From: a virus
IMG/VR virus record: IMGVR_UViG_3300026521_000196
Location: 1 to 36,868 of that record
DNA length: 36,868 bases
Reading direction: 5' to 3' (one strand)
Of the stretch, positions 7,518 through 14,699 are shown piece after piece. Numbering within the stretch: the stretch's first letter is position 1; every line of letters starts with the position of its first letter. Position numbers and translations under genes: made by a program. The notes beneath the pieces are model-generated. The model worked only from the letters and a program-made list of their open reading frames with translations. It searched no databases and was not told the origin of the DNA.

Positions 7518-9167
7518 ATGGCTAATTATAAAAGTTTAGAAGAATATGATAGGTTAATTAGCCTATCAGAATATGAAAAAGATATGGCTATTGAAGAAGA
7601 AAGACCTCATAAAATGTTAGATGATAAAATTAAAAAGTTAAAAGATACAAGAAAAAGAGCAGAAGAATTTAATAATAAAAAACAAAAGGAAGAAAACTTA
7701 ATGGATAAAATTAAACAAACAAAAGAGCAGCAAGAAGAAATGATGGAAATTATTAAAAAAAAAATTCTGAATTTTACTTTATTTGAAGAAACAGGATTTA
7801 AATATTTCTATTCTATTGATAAACAAAAGTTACAAAGAATGTATATTAAAACTGGAATATGTACTGATATAACAAATATTAAAATGATGAGATTATTAGA
7901 AGAAGAGTTTGGAATAAATAGTAAAATATCAAAGAACCTTTTGAATTATTTTCCTGAGTTGCATTTAGATTTTAATCCACATAAAGAGCAAATATATTTA
8001 AATGAGCAAACAGGTTTAAATAATTATAATACTTTTATTAAACCAAAGATATTAAAAGAAAATGAGTTTATTAAATTAGAAATAGATGAAGGTGAGATTG
8101 AATTAAAAGATTTTGATTGGAGTAAATTTAAGTATATAGATATGTTATTCAGAAATTTATTTTATAAAGATGATAAAATGAGAGAACATTGGATGAATTG
8201 GTTTGCTTATATTTTACAAACATTAGATAAAACATTAATGACTTTTGTATTTACAGGAGCACAAGGTGCTGGTAAAGGAATATTATTTAAATATATAATA
8301 CAATATGTATTTGGTAAATATGCTATTGAAATAGATAGTAAAAGCATACATAGTAATTTTAATAGTTTAATGGAAAATAAATTATTTGTATGGGGAAATG
8401 AAATTAAACAAACTGATAAAAATAAAAGAGATGGTGATTATAATGTTTTAAAAACTATTATAACTGATAAAGATTTAAGAATTGAAAAGAAAGGTGTGGA
8501 TTCAAAAATAGTAGAGAATTTTTTTAACACTTCATTTTCTTCTAATGAAAGTAATCCTTTACAAGTTGAAGTTACTGATAGAAGATATAACTTTGTTGAA
8601 ACATTTTCTGATATAAAAAAAGTATATGAAAAAGAAGGTATAGGAATAGATGAAATAATAGATGGTATAGTTGAAGAAAGAGAAAGATTTATAAAAGATT
8701 TATTAAGAATTAAAACTGATAAAAAGAAAGCTAATAATGCTTTAATGAATAATAAGAAAAGAAAAGTTATAAATGCTACTGAAAGTTTAAGTAATAATAT
8801 AGTTAAAATATTAAAAGACAAAGATTGGGAATTATTAGAAGATTTTGTATATGATAACAATGAAGAAAATTATGAGAATAGTGCTTTTATACAATCTATT
8901 AAAAATAGTGCTGAATGTAATTATATAACTAATAAAGATTTATTAAAATTATATAAAATGTGTTCAACTATTGGAGATAAAATAACAGATAATGCAATAG
9001 CAAGAATGTTTAATAATGATTTTTATAATAGTGAAAAGAAAAGAGTTTATATTAAAAATAAAAAAGAAACAATAAGAATTATAAATAAATATGAAGAAGT
9101 AGATTTAGAAAGAGAATTTGAGTTTGATATAGATAAAGAAACAGGACTTGTTATAGGTAATAAATAA
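7518..9167 (+). CDS. Superfamily 3 helicase, D5/DUF5906 type, probable replicative helicase
   Basis: 549 aa. N-terminal 60-80 residues are a charged coiled coil; the middle holds a D5-like preceding region. The ATPase core shows Walker A GAQGAGKG (247-254, Lys253), Walker B-like LFVWGNE (289-295), a sensor-like NTSFSSNESNP (337-347) and a probable arginine finger DRRY (354-357). This arrangement is typical of phage SF3 helicases that load at an origin. I see no primase Cys cluster or palm motif. T7 relatives use a DnaB-family primase-helicase here, so this is a replacement. It is the only clear replication enzyme in the genome and a candidate partner for the 21-bp repeats. A copy of the 23-bp motif lies inside it (7752-7774). 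Confidence 0.88.
   Translation: MANYKSLEEYDRLISLSEYEKDMAIEEERPHKMLDDKIKKLKDTRKRAEEFNNKKQKEENLMDKIKQTKEQQEEMMEIIKKKILNFTLFEETGFKYFYSIDKQKLQRMYIKTGICTDITNIKMMRLLEEEFGINSKISKNLLNYFPELHLDFNPHKEQIYLNEQTGLNNYNTFIKPKILKENEFIKLEIDEGEIELKDFDWSKFKYIDMLFRNLFYKDDKMREHWMNWFAYILQTLDKTLMTFVFTGAQGAGKGILFKYIIQYVFGKYAIEIDSKSIHSNFNSLMENKLFVWGNEIKQTDKNKRDGDYNVLKTIITDKDLRIEKKGVDSKIVENFFNTSFSSNESNPLQVEVTDRRYNFVETFSDIKKVYEKEGIGIDEIIDGIVEERERFIKDLLRIKTDKKKANNALMNNKKRKVINATESLSNNIVKILKDKDWELLEDFVYDNNEENYENSAFIQSIKNSAECNYITNKDLLKLYKMCSTIGDKITDNAIARMFNNDFYNSEKKRVYIKNKKETIRIINKYEEVDLEREFEFDIDKETGLVIGNK
7752..7774 (+). promoter_or_regulatory. 23-bp recurring motif, variant copy inside the helicase gene
   Basis: 20 of 23 match to the consensus, within codons for about residues 79-86. 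Because it lies in A-rich coding DNA it may be chance; listed for completeness. Confidence 0.3.
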
Positions 9168-9178
9168 AAAGGATAAAT

Positions 9179-9616
9179 ATGGAAACAGTTTATAATATGA
9201 AAAAATTATTAAAAAAGAAAACAAGAATTGGTGTATTAAGAAATATGAAAAACTATGTTGCTATAACAGATGAAGTAGCTCAAAGTTTTATGATATTAAT
9301 ATTGAATTTTGAAGGAATAGATGAAAACTATTTTGAAGATTTAAAAAAACATTATAATAAACATAGATATGCTCCAAGGTTTATATTAACTAATTTTAAA
9401 ACAGAAGAAGAAATAGATAAATATATAAGAATATTAACATATTCAAAAAACAAAGCAGATTATTTTTTAACTTATAAAGATATAAAAAAAGATTGTGCTG
9501 ATATATATGAAGAAAAAGAAATAGATGAAAATGGTAAATGGGTTGATTTTGATAATTATTATAAAGAAGTAAAAGATAAATGTAACATAAAATATTCAAT
9601 TAAAATTGAAGATTAA
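9179..9616 (+). CDS. Unknown protein after the helicase
   Basis: 145 aa, start after AAAAAGGATAAATATG, 11 bp behind the helicase. Predicted soluble alpha/beta protein with a very basic first 25 residues (MKKLLKKKTRIGVLRNMKNY). Several Cys near the C-terminus but not in pairs. Position next to the helicase would suit a single-strand binding or replication accessory protein, but no OB-fold signature is visible, so I leave it unnamed. Confidence 0.85.
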   Translation: METVYNMKKLLKKKTRIGVLRNMKNYVAITDEVAQSFMILILNFEGIDENYFEDLKKHYNKHRYAPRFILTNFKTEEEIDKYIRILTYSKNKADYFLTYKDIKKDCADIYEEKEIDENGKWVDFDNYYKEVKDKCNIKYSIKIED

Positions 9617-9632
9617 AAAAAAAAGGACTAAT

Positions 9633-9761
9633 ATGAAAACAATTAAAAAATACATTAAAAATAAATTCCTGAATTTGATTATAAATATAGCATTATTATT
9701 TATAATATGTTCAAGAAAAACATTAGAAATACATAAATATTTAGAGAATAAAAATGGCTAA
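9633..9761 (+). CDS. Tiny membrane protein carrying the 23-bp motif in its coding sequence
   Basis: 42 aa, start after AAAAAGGACTAATATG. Residues 12-27 (FLNLIINIALLFIICS) form one membrane segment behind a basic N-terminus (KTIKKYIKNK). Its end overlaps the methyltransferase start by eight bases (ATGGCTAA). The 23-bp motif at 9654-9676 lies in codons 8-15, so the ORF may be real, or may be a remnant into which a regulatory element was placed. Confidence 0.5.
   Translation: MKTIKKYIKNKFLNLIINIALLFIICSRKTLEIHKYLENKNG
9654..9676 (+). promoter_or_regulatory. 23-bp recurring motif upstream of the methyltransferase
   Basis: Exact consensus: ATTAAAAATAAATTCCTGAA then TTT, identical over 23 bases to the copy at 34971. 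It stands 78 bases before the methyltransferase start. Candidate promoter for the methyltransferase-to-HNH gene group. Confidence 0.6.
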
Positions 9762-10353
9762 TTTAAATATAAAAAATAAAAAAGAAAAAGAATCAACTAT
9801 ATTTACACCTGATGAATTATCATATTATATATATAAAATAATAAGAGAACAATATTATCCAGAAATTATATTTGACCCTTGTATTGGAGTAAGTGGTGGT
9901 ATGACTAAGTATTTCAAAAAAGAAGGATTTAAAATAATAGGTGCTGATATAGATGAAAATTCAAAAGAAGTATGTGATATATTTTATCATAAAAGTATAA
10001 AAGATATTAAAGAATATTCAAAAGAGTTTAAACCTGAATTAGTAGTAATGAATCCACCATTCAATGGAAATGGAAGAAAAGACTTATTATTTCCACATTT
10101 ATTTTTAAAGAATATATTTGAAGAATTTGGTTATGATATGAAAGTAGTAATGATAACAGGTGATAACTTTTTAAATAATAATAGAAAAAAATCAAAAAGA
10201 TTAAAATGGATAAGTGATAATAATATAAATATAACAAGTATAATGACTTTACCACTTGATATTTTTGATGGTGTATTATTTAATTGTCAAGTATTATTTT
10301 TTAATATGCCAAAACTTAAACCATACTATATATTTGATATAGATAAAATATAA
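9754..10353 (+). CDS. DNA adenine N6-methyltransferase
   Basis: 199 aa. AdoMet-binding motif FDPCIGVSGGM (40-50), second acidic strand IIGADIDE, and catalytic NPPF (100-103) in VVMNPPFNG identify an N6-adenine methyltransferase of the type common in phages. The C-terminal target-recognition part is short, so it is probably a compact orphan enzyme. No cognate endonuclease is adjacent, so it is more likely to protect phage DNA from host restriction or mark it than to form a restriction pair. The first 15 residues are a lysine-rich tail. Confidence 0.85.
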   Translation: MANLNIKNKKEKESTIFTPDELSYYIYKIIREQYYPEIIFDPCIGVSGGMTKYFKKEGFKIIGADIDENSKEVCDIFYHKSIKDIKEYSKEFKPELVVMNPPFNGNGRKDLLFPHLFLKNIFEEFGYDMKVVMITGDNFLNNNRKKSKRLKWISDNNINITSIMTLPLDIFDGVLFNCQVLFFNMPKLKPYYIFDIDKI

Positions 10354-10362
10354 AGGACAAAT

Positions 10363-10818
10363 ATGAGAATAATAAAAATAAAGTTACCAATAAGAATAAG
10401 TGATAGACCAAAACAAGAGAAAGAAGGAAAGAGAAAAAGAAGAGAACCAAAGAAGTATTTTTTGAACTTAAATGTTTATAGAAACTTAAATATGCATGTT
10501 AATAATAATTTAAAGATAATGTTTAAAAAAGAAGTAGTTAAATTATTAGAAGAACAAGGAATAGAAAAAAACTTAAAATTAAAACATATTGAAGTTGATT
10601 ATGAATTATTTTTTCCAGATAAAAGAGGAAGAGATATAATGAATGTAGGAAGTATAGTGGATAAGTTTGCTTTGGATGCTATTGTTGAATATGGAATAAT
10701 AGAAGATGATAATTATAAGTTTATAAAAAGTCAAAGTTTTAAGTTTGGTGGGTTTGATAAAAATAAAGAAGGTTATGCTATTATGACTATTAAAGAGGTG
10801 TTAAATGAAGATATATAA
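10363..10818 (+). CDS. RusA-like Holliday junction resolvase
   Basis: 151 aa, ten bases behind the methyltransferase. The signature DKRGRDIMNVGSIVDKF (86-102) followed by LDAIVEYGIIEDDNY (104-118) matches the RusA arrangement of Asp residues near the active site. In E. coli RusA the first element is RDLDN; here the second Asp is Met93, so Asp91, Asp100 and Asp115/116 would be the metal ligands. The first 30 residues are very basic (EGKRKRREPKK), fitting DNA binding. Would resolve branched replication intermediates before packaging, the job of gp3 in T7. Confidence 0.75.
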   Translation: MRIIKIKLPIRISDRPKQEKEGKRKRREPKKYFLNLNVYRNLNMHVNNNLKIMFKKEVVKLLEEQGIEKNLKLKHIEVDYELFFPDKRGRDIMNVGSIVDKFALDAIVEYGIIEDDNYKFIKSQSFKFGGFDKNKEGYAIMTIKEVLNEDI

Positions 10819-11080
10819 AAAAGATTATTGTAGTGCTATTAATGAATATATTGATGGTGTATATATAGGTGATTGTTGTAAAAAACATGATAATGAATGT
10901 GGTGAAAAAGGTAGTTATGGAATATTAAATTCAGTAATTATTTTTTACAATTGTTTAATAAATAGAATAGATTTAACAAGAACTATTATTATAGTTTTTG
11001 GTGGAACATTGTTTTATATATTAAAATATCCATATTTAGCATATAAAAAATATTTATATAGAAAAAATAAAAATAAATAA
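10805..11080 (+). CDS. Phospholipase A2-like small membrane protein
   Basis: 91 aa, overlapping the resolvase end by 14 bases. Residues 8-33 contain CSAINEYIDGVYIGDCCKKH then DNEC: a CC-x-x-HD core like the phospholipase A2 active site, with further Cys for disulphides. Residues about 59-74 (TRTIIIVFGGTLFYIL) form a membrane helix and the tail is basic. Phages carry short proteins with a CCxxHD core followed by a hydrophobic aromatic C-terminus, and this fits that pattern. Action on host membrane lipids, for instance in lysis, is possible; the fold assignment rests on one motif. Confidence 0.5.
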   Translation: MKIYKKDYCSAINEYIDGVYIGDCCKKHDNECGEKGSYGILNSVIIFYNCLINRIDLTRTIIIVFGGTLFYILKYPYLAYKKYLYRKNKNK

Positions 11081-11099
11081 AAAAGATAAAGGACAAGTT

Positions 11100-11360
11100 A
11101 TGAAAAAAATTATATTATTAATAAGTGGTTTAATGTTATCATTAAATTTAAATGCTTCTATTATAGAAGGAAATGAAATTAAATTAAAAGTTTTAAATAT
11201 TGGAAAACAATATGATAGAGTTATTAGTTGTTCTAAACTTCCAACTGAGATTTGGATATTAGATAAATTTTTAGCAAACTTAAAAGATTATCAAATAGTT
11301 GAATGTGGTGAATATGAATATATTGCTAAAACAAAATCTTGGTATAAAAAAATTAGATAA
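11100..11360 (+). CDS. Small secreted (periplasmic) protein
   Basis: 86 aa. MKKIILLISGLMLSLNLNAS is a textbook Sec signal peptide, likely cut after Ala19 or Ser20. The mature part has about 66 residues and two Cys (ISCSK, IVECGEY) that could form a disulphide in the periplasm. It has no known domain. In a phage a lone secreted protein often modifies the envelope, for example in superinfection exclusion or lysis control; function here unknown. The signal peptide style supports a Gram-negative host. Confidence 0.8.
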   Translation: MKKIILLISGLMLSLNLNASIIEGNEIKLKVLNIGKQYDRVISCSKLPTEIWILDKFLANLKDYQIVECGEYEYIAKTKSWYKKIR

Positions 11361-11369
11361 GGAAAACTT

Positions 11370-11615
11370 ATGAAAAAAGAAATAAAAGAAACAATGATAG
11401 ATGATATAGTAGAAGAAAATATTTCTAATTTTATACAAGATATTGAAAATAGTAGAGATAAAATAGAAACAATGTTAGATAGAGGTGAAGTATTAGCAAA
11501 GAGAGCTATTAAACAATTAGAAAAAAATAAAGAATTTAAGATTGAAGATGAATATGATTTTAAAATGTTGAAAATGTATGTTAGACAAGGACTTAAATTA
11601 GAAGAGTTAATATAA
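11370..11615 (+). CDS. Small helical protein, unknown
   Basis: 81 aa, nine bases behind the secreted-protein gene. All-helical and acidic at the N-terminus (KETMIDDIVEENISNFIQDI). Its stop overlaps the HNH start (ATAATG), so translation is coupled. No domain recognised. Confidence 0.82.
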   Translation: MKKEIKETMIDDIVEENISNFIQDIENSRDKIETMLDRGEVLAKRAIKQLEKNKEFKIEDEYDFKMLKMYVRQGLKLEELI

Positions 11616-11896
11616 TGACTTCAAAAGAAAAGAAAGTAAAAAGAAGAAGAGAAAGAAGAAGAGAAAGTAAAGTAAGATTAATAGAATACAAAGGTGGAAA
11701 ATGTGAAGATTGTGGATTAGAATATGATGGAACTAATCCTTATGCTTTTGATTTTCACCATATTAATCCAGAAGAAAAAGAATTTAGTTTATCTGCTAAA
11801 AAAGATTTATCATTTGATAAATTAATAAAAGAAGTTGATAAATGTATGATGTTATGTAAATTATGTCATAGTAAGTTTCATTTTTATAATGGTTGA
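11615..11896 (+). CDS. HNH endonuclease
   Basis: 93 aa. A very basic N-terminus (KKVKRRRERRRESKVR) is followed by CEDC (30-33), the HNH core FDFHHINPEEKEF with the catalytic HH, and a second zinc pair CMMLCKLCHSKFH. This is the compact HNH of homing or free-standing phage nucleases. It ends with TGA, one proof that TGA is a stop here. It could be a selfish homing gene or work with packaging or recombination; it is not next to the terminase, so the former is likelier. Confidence 0.88.
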   Translation: MTSKEKKVKRRRERRRESKVRLIEYKGGKCEDCGLEYDGTNPYAFDFHHINPEEKEFSLSAKKDLSFDKLIKEVDKCMMLCKLCHSKFHFYNG

Positions 11897-11932
11897 AACT
11901 TTCATTCTTTTTAGAAAAAAAACAAGAAGATG

Positions 11933-11964
11933 AGACACTATTAGATAAGATAGTGTTTTTTTTT
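11933..11964 (+). terminator. Rho-independent terminator with an embedded promoter-like motif
   Basis: ACACTAT (11935-11941) pairs with ATAGTGT (11950-11956), extended by a G-U and an A-T pair, followed by nine T. The left arm and loop also read AGACACTATTAGATAAGA, which matches the AGACACTATTAGAGA element at 5964 and 24331. It separates the HNH gene from the following pre-structural genes. Confidence 0.85.
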
Positions 11965-11987
11965 CTTTAGAAAAAAAGGAAAATTAA

Positions 11988-12200
11988 ATGGATATTAATA
12001 AACTAAAAGATGGATATATATATTTCAAAACAGAAATAACTAATTTAGAAAGACAAAAAAAAATTAGATTAAAAGAAATTGAAGATATAAATTATAACAT
12101 AAACAGATTATTTTTTGAACTATCAAAAATTGTTTCTATATTAGAAAATGAAAAAGATTTTGATTTTAAAGAATTTTTAGAAAATACAAAGGACATATAA
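11988..12200 (+). CDS. Small coiled-coil protein
   Basis: 70 aa, start after AAAAAAAGGAAAATTAAATG, first gene behind the terminator. Helical and coiled-coil (ITNLERQKKIRLKEIEDINY at about 17-36). No motif. The stop is immediately followed by the next start codon. Confidence 0.8.
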   Translation: MDINKLKDGYIYFKTEITNLERQKKIRLKEIEDINYNINRLFFELSKIVSILENEKDFDFKEFLENTKDI

Positions 12201-12371
12201 ATGGAACAATTACCACATAAAACAATAGACTTTATTAAATTAATTGAAGAAGAATTTGAAGATTATTTTGAAACTGATATAAAAAAAGTAGGAACTCCTG
12301 AATACTGGAAAAAAGCTGGTATAATTGAATATATTAGAAAAATTAAAAGTATTTTAGAAGCTAAGGAATAA
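12201..12371 (+). CDS. Small protein with a LPHKTIDF start, unknown
   Basis: 56 aa; the start codon abuts the preceding stop and has its own AAAGGAC nine bases upstream. MEQLPHKTIDFIKLIEEEFE plus a central GTPEYWKKAG and a helical tail is reminiscent of short proteins encoded ahead of head genes in marine T7-like phages, though I cannot name a family. Ends three bases before the next gene. Confidence 0.7.
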   Translation: MEQLPHKTIDFIKLIEEEFEDYFETDIKKVGTPEYWKKAGIIEYIRKIKSILEAKE

Positions 12372-12374
12372 TAT

Positions 12375-12743
12375 ATGGAAACCAAAAAATATGAAATAAA
12401 TTTTGATGAGTTTTCAAAATTGCCATTAGAACAAGAAGATATTGAAAATTTTAAAAAAAAATTAGGAAATAATGTATATTATTATAAAGATAATGAAATA
12501 ATTGGTTGTATAACTTTTACTTTTATTGAATATGATACTGTTTTTATTTCAATGATAAAAAATAGCAATGATTTTCCAAAAAAAATGTTATATGATGGTA
12601 ATTTATTTATTAAAGAATTTATAAATAATAAAGATAAAGTTTGTTTAAAATTAAATAAAGATAAAGAAAAAGTTATAAAAATGTTAAAAAAAAGATATAA
12701 AACAGTATTAGAATATGATAATAATGTTGTTTTAATAAAATAA
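12375..12743 (+). CDS. Possible GNAT-like acetyltransferase or small head-region protein
   Basis: 122 aa. A pattern of beta strands (NEIIGCITFTFIEYDTVFIS) followed by an amphipathic helix and late strand (KTVLEYDNNVVLIK) recalls the GNAT fold, and T7-like phages often carry a GNAT protein next to the portal. The acetyl-CoA loop Q/RxxGxG/A is not clearly present, so this stays weak. Ten bases separate it from the next structural gene. Confidence 0.75.
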   Translation: METKKYEINFDEFSKLPLEQEDIENFKKKLGNNVYYYKDNEIIGCITFTFIEYDTVFISMIKNSNDFPKKMLYDGNLFIKEFINNKDKVCLKLNKDKEKVIKMLKKRYKTVLEYDNNVVLIK

Positions 12744-12753
12744 AGGAGTTCAT

Positions 12754-13041
12754 ATGAGTGGAGTAGAAGAAGCAATGATAGTTTCTGCAATAATAGGAGC
12801 AGGAGCAACTGCTTATAGTGCAAGTCAAAAAGCAAACATTAAAATGCCAAAATCACCTTCTGCAATGGATACTGGTGATTTAGTTAAAACAAAACAATCT
12901 GATAGTTTAAATGATGAAGATGTTAAAAAGATAAGAGAAACTTCAAAAAAAGCTAAAACAGGTAACTCTCAATTTCAGGTTGATTTAAAAAATAAAAAAA
13001 CAGGTATAAATACTACTTCTGAAAGTGGATTAAATACTTAA
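12754..13041 (+). CDS. gp7.3-like tail/host-range assembly protein
   Basis: 95 aa. Hydrophobic Gly/Ala-rich N-terminus (IVSAIIGAGATAYSASQK), then a polar Lys/Ser-rich body and a C-terminal SESGLNT. T7 gp7.3 and relatives have the same size, the same position directly before the portal gene, and a similar ending (GGGINI in T7). Such proteins are minor virion components needed for adsorption. Assignment rests on position and composition. Confidence 0.65.
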   Translation: MSGVEEAMIVSAIIGAGATAYSASQKANIKMPKSPSAMDTGDLVKTKQSDSLNDEDVKKIRETSKKAKTGNSQFQVDLKNKKTGINTTSESGLNT

Positions 13042-13051
13042 AGGAAAACAA

Positions 13052-14569
13052 ATGGAAAATAAAAGAATAGCAGAAGAATTATATAATAAACTTTTGCCAA
13101 TTAGACAAATGTATGAAGAAAATTGGTATGAATGTTCTAAATTAACACTTCCATATGTTTATAATGGTTTAGAATCAAATGAAACAAGTGGAGAAAAATT
13201 ATATGTTCCTTATAATTCAATTGGAGCAAGTTCTGTTAATAATTTAGCTTCAAAATTAATGATTAATTTATTTCCACCTACTAAGATGTTTTTTAGATTT
13301 TTACCTGATGAAAAACAATTTAATCAATTAGATGAAAAAGGTAGAAGAGAATTAGATAAAGCTTTAACTAAATTAGAAAATGATTTGTTACAAAAAATAG
13401 AAAAAGATGCTATTAGAATACCAATTTTTGAAGCATTAAAAAATCTTATAATAACTGGAAATAGTTTAGTTTATAAAACTAAAAATTCTTTAAAAGTTTT
13501 TAATGTAAGTGATTATGTTGTTGAAAGAGATTTTAGTAATAACTTATTAAATTTAGTTATAAAAGAAAAAATTGGAATTAATTTATTATCTGATAATTTA
13601 AAAAAAGAATTAAATGAAGAAGATTTTGATAAAGAAAAAAATGTTACATTATATACATATGTAAAAAGATTAGATGAAAATAATTATGAAGTTTCTCAAC
13701 ACATTGGTAATTTAGAATTTAATGTTGAAAAATATACTGCTGAAAAATTACCTTATATGGTTTTAAGATTTAATACTATAAATAACAGTTATTATGGAAT
13801 AGGATTAGTAGAACAATATTTAGGTGATATTAAAACTATGGAAATATTAAGTAGAAGTATATCAGAAGGTTCAGAATTAATGAGTAAATTAATAATTGGT
13901 AGAAAACCTGGTATTGGTAAAACTAATTTGAAAGATTTACAAGATGCTGTAAGAAAAGGAAATGGAAATATAATATATGGTGATGTTGAAAATGATTTAA
14001 GTATATTACAATTTCAAAAGAATGGAGATTTTAATGTTCCATTTCAATTATTACAACAATTAGAAATAAAAATAGCAAAAGCATTCTTAAATTTTAGTGA
14101 TAGTGTTAGAAATGCTGAAAGAGTAACAGCAAGTGAAATTAGAGCAAATATAGTTGAAATAGAAAGTACATTAGGTGGAGTTTTTGGTGTTCTTACACAA
14201 GAATTACAATTACCATTATTAAAATTAATGTTAAATGAATTAAATCCAAAAGCATTAAAATCTATTGATTTATCAATAACTACTGGATTAAATAGCATAA
14301 GTAAAGAAAAAGATTTACAAAACTTACAAACATTTACACAATCTATTGCTCAATTTGGTGGAGAAGTTATTAATCAATATCTTGATATACCTGCTTATTT
14401 TGATGAAGTTGCTAATGCTCTTGGTATAGATGGTTCTAAAATATTAAAATCAGAAGAACAAATACAACAAGAAAATGAAGCTCAACAACAAATGATGCTT
14501 CAACAACAGCAACAACAACAATCACAACAACTAAATAATGAAGCACAAAAGGTAAGAAATGGAAAATAA
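13052..14569 (+). CDS. Portal (head-tail connector) protein, T7 gp8 type
   Basis: 505 aa (T7 gp8 is 536). It forms the dodecameric ring through which DNA enters and leaves the head. The family features are visible: NSIGASSVNNLASKLMINLF near residue 50, the LKVFNVSDYVVERD strand region, YYGIGLVEQYLGDIKTME, and a long helical crown with RVTASEIRANIVEIESTLGG, followed by a Gln-rich tail (QQQQQQQSQQ) typical of podovirus portals. It precedes scaffold and capsid as in T7. Confidence 0.95.
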   Translation: MENKRIAEELYNKLLPIRQMYEENWYECSKLTLPYVYNGLESNETSGEKLYVPYNSIGASSVNNLASKLMINLFPPTKMFFRFLPDEKQFNQLDEKGRRELDKALTKLENDLLQKIEKDAIRIPIFEALKNLIITGNSLVYKTKNSLKVFNVSDYVVERDFSNNLLNLVIKEKIGINLLSDNLKKELNEEDFDKEKNVTLYTYVKRLDENNYEVSQHIGNLEFNVEKYTAEKLPYMVLRFNTINNSYYGIGLVEQYLGDIKTMEILSRSISEGSELMSKLIIGRKPGIGKTNLKDLQDAVRKGNGNIIYGDVENDLSILQFQKNGDFNVPFQLLQQLEIKIAKAFLNFSDSVRNAERVTASEIRANIVEIESTLGGVFGVLTQELQLPLLKLMLNELNPKALKSIDLSITTGLNSISKEKDLQNLQTFTQSIAQFGGEVINQYLDIPAYFDEVANALGIDGSKILKSEEQIQQENEAQQQMMLQQQQQQQSQQLNNEAQKVRNGK

Positions 14570-14699
14570 TAAATTTATTGGAACTTATAAAGAATATTTA
14601 GAATGGAAAAAAAACAAAAAAGGAAATACAAATGGAAAATCTAAAAGTGGAAACAAAACAAGAAGTACAAAGTCAAGAAACACAAGTAAATCAGAATAG
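14559..14699 (+). CDS. Possible small basic protein overlapping portal end and scaffold start
   Basis: 46 aa in a different frame from both neighbours, beginning MENNKFIGTYKEYLEWKKNK and ending in a Lys/Ser/Asn-rich stretch. The start overlaps the portal stop and has a good AAAAGG six bases upstream; the ORF runs 68 bases into the scaffold gene. It fills the 62-bp portal-scaffold gap, which supports its reality; the low-complexity tail speaks against it. Confidence 0.4.
   Translation: MENNKFIGTYKEYLEWKKNKKGNTNGKSKSGNKTRSTKSRNTSKSE

Noticed and set aside
8438-8860. Minus-strand ORF of 140 aa inside the helicase gene
   Set aside because: Leu/Ser/Phe-rich shadow of a Lys/Glu-rich gene, no ribosome site. 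The same applies to other minus ORFs, for example 12482-12835, 14585-14962, 24569-24856 and 27435-27695.
9179-9616. Single-strand DNA-binding protein
   Set aside because: Position next to the helicase is suggestive, but no OB-fold pattern and no acidic SSB-type tail can be seen.
11880-11896. Alternative genetic code with TGA read as Trp
   Set aside because: TGG is used for Trp throughout and TGA ends the HNH gene and the gene at 35056; reading through would give no conserved extension.
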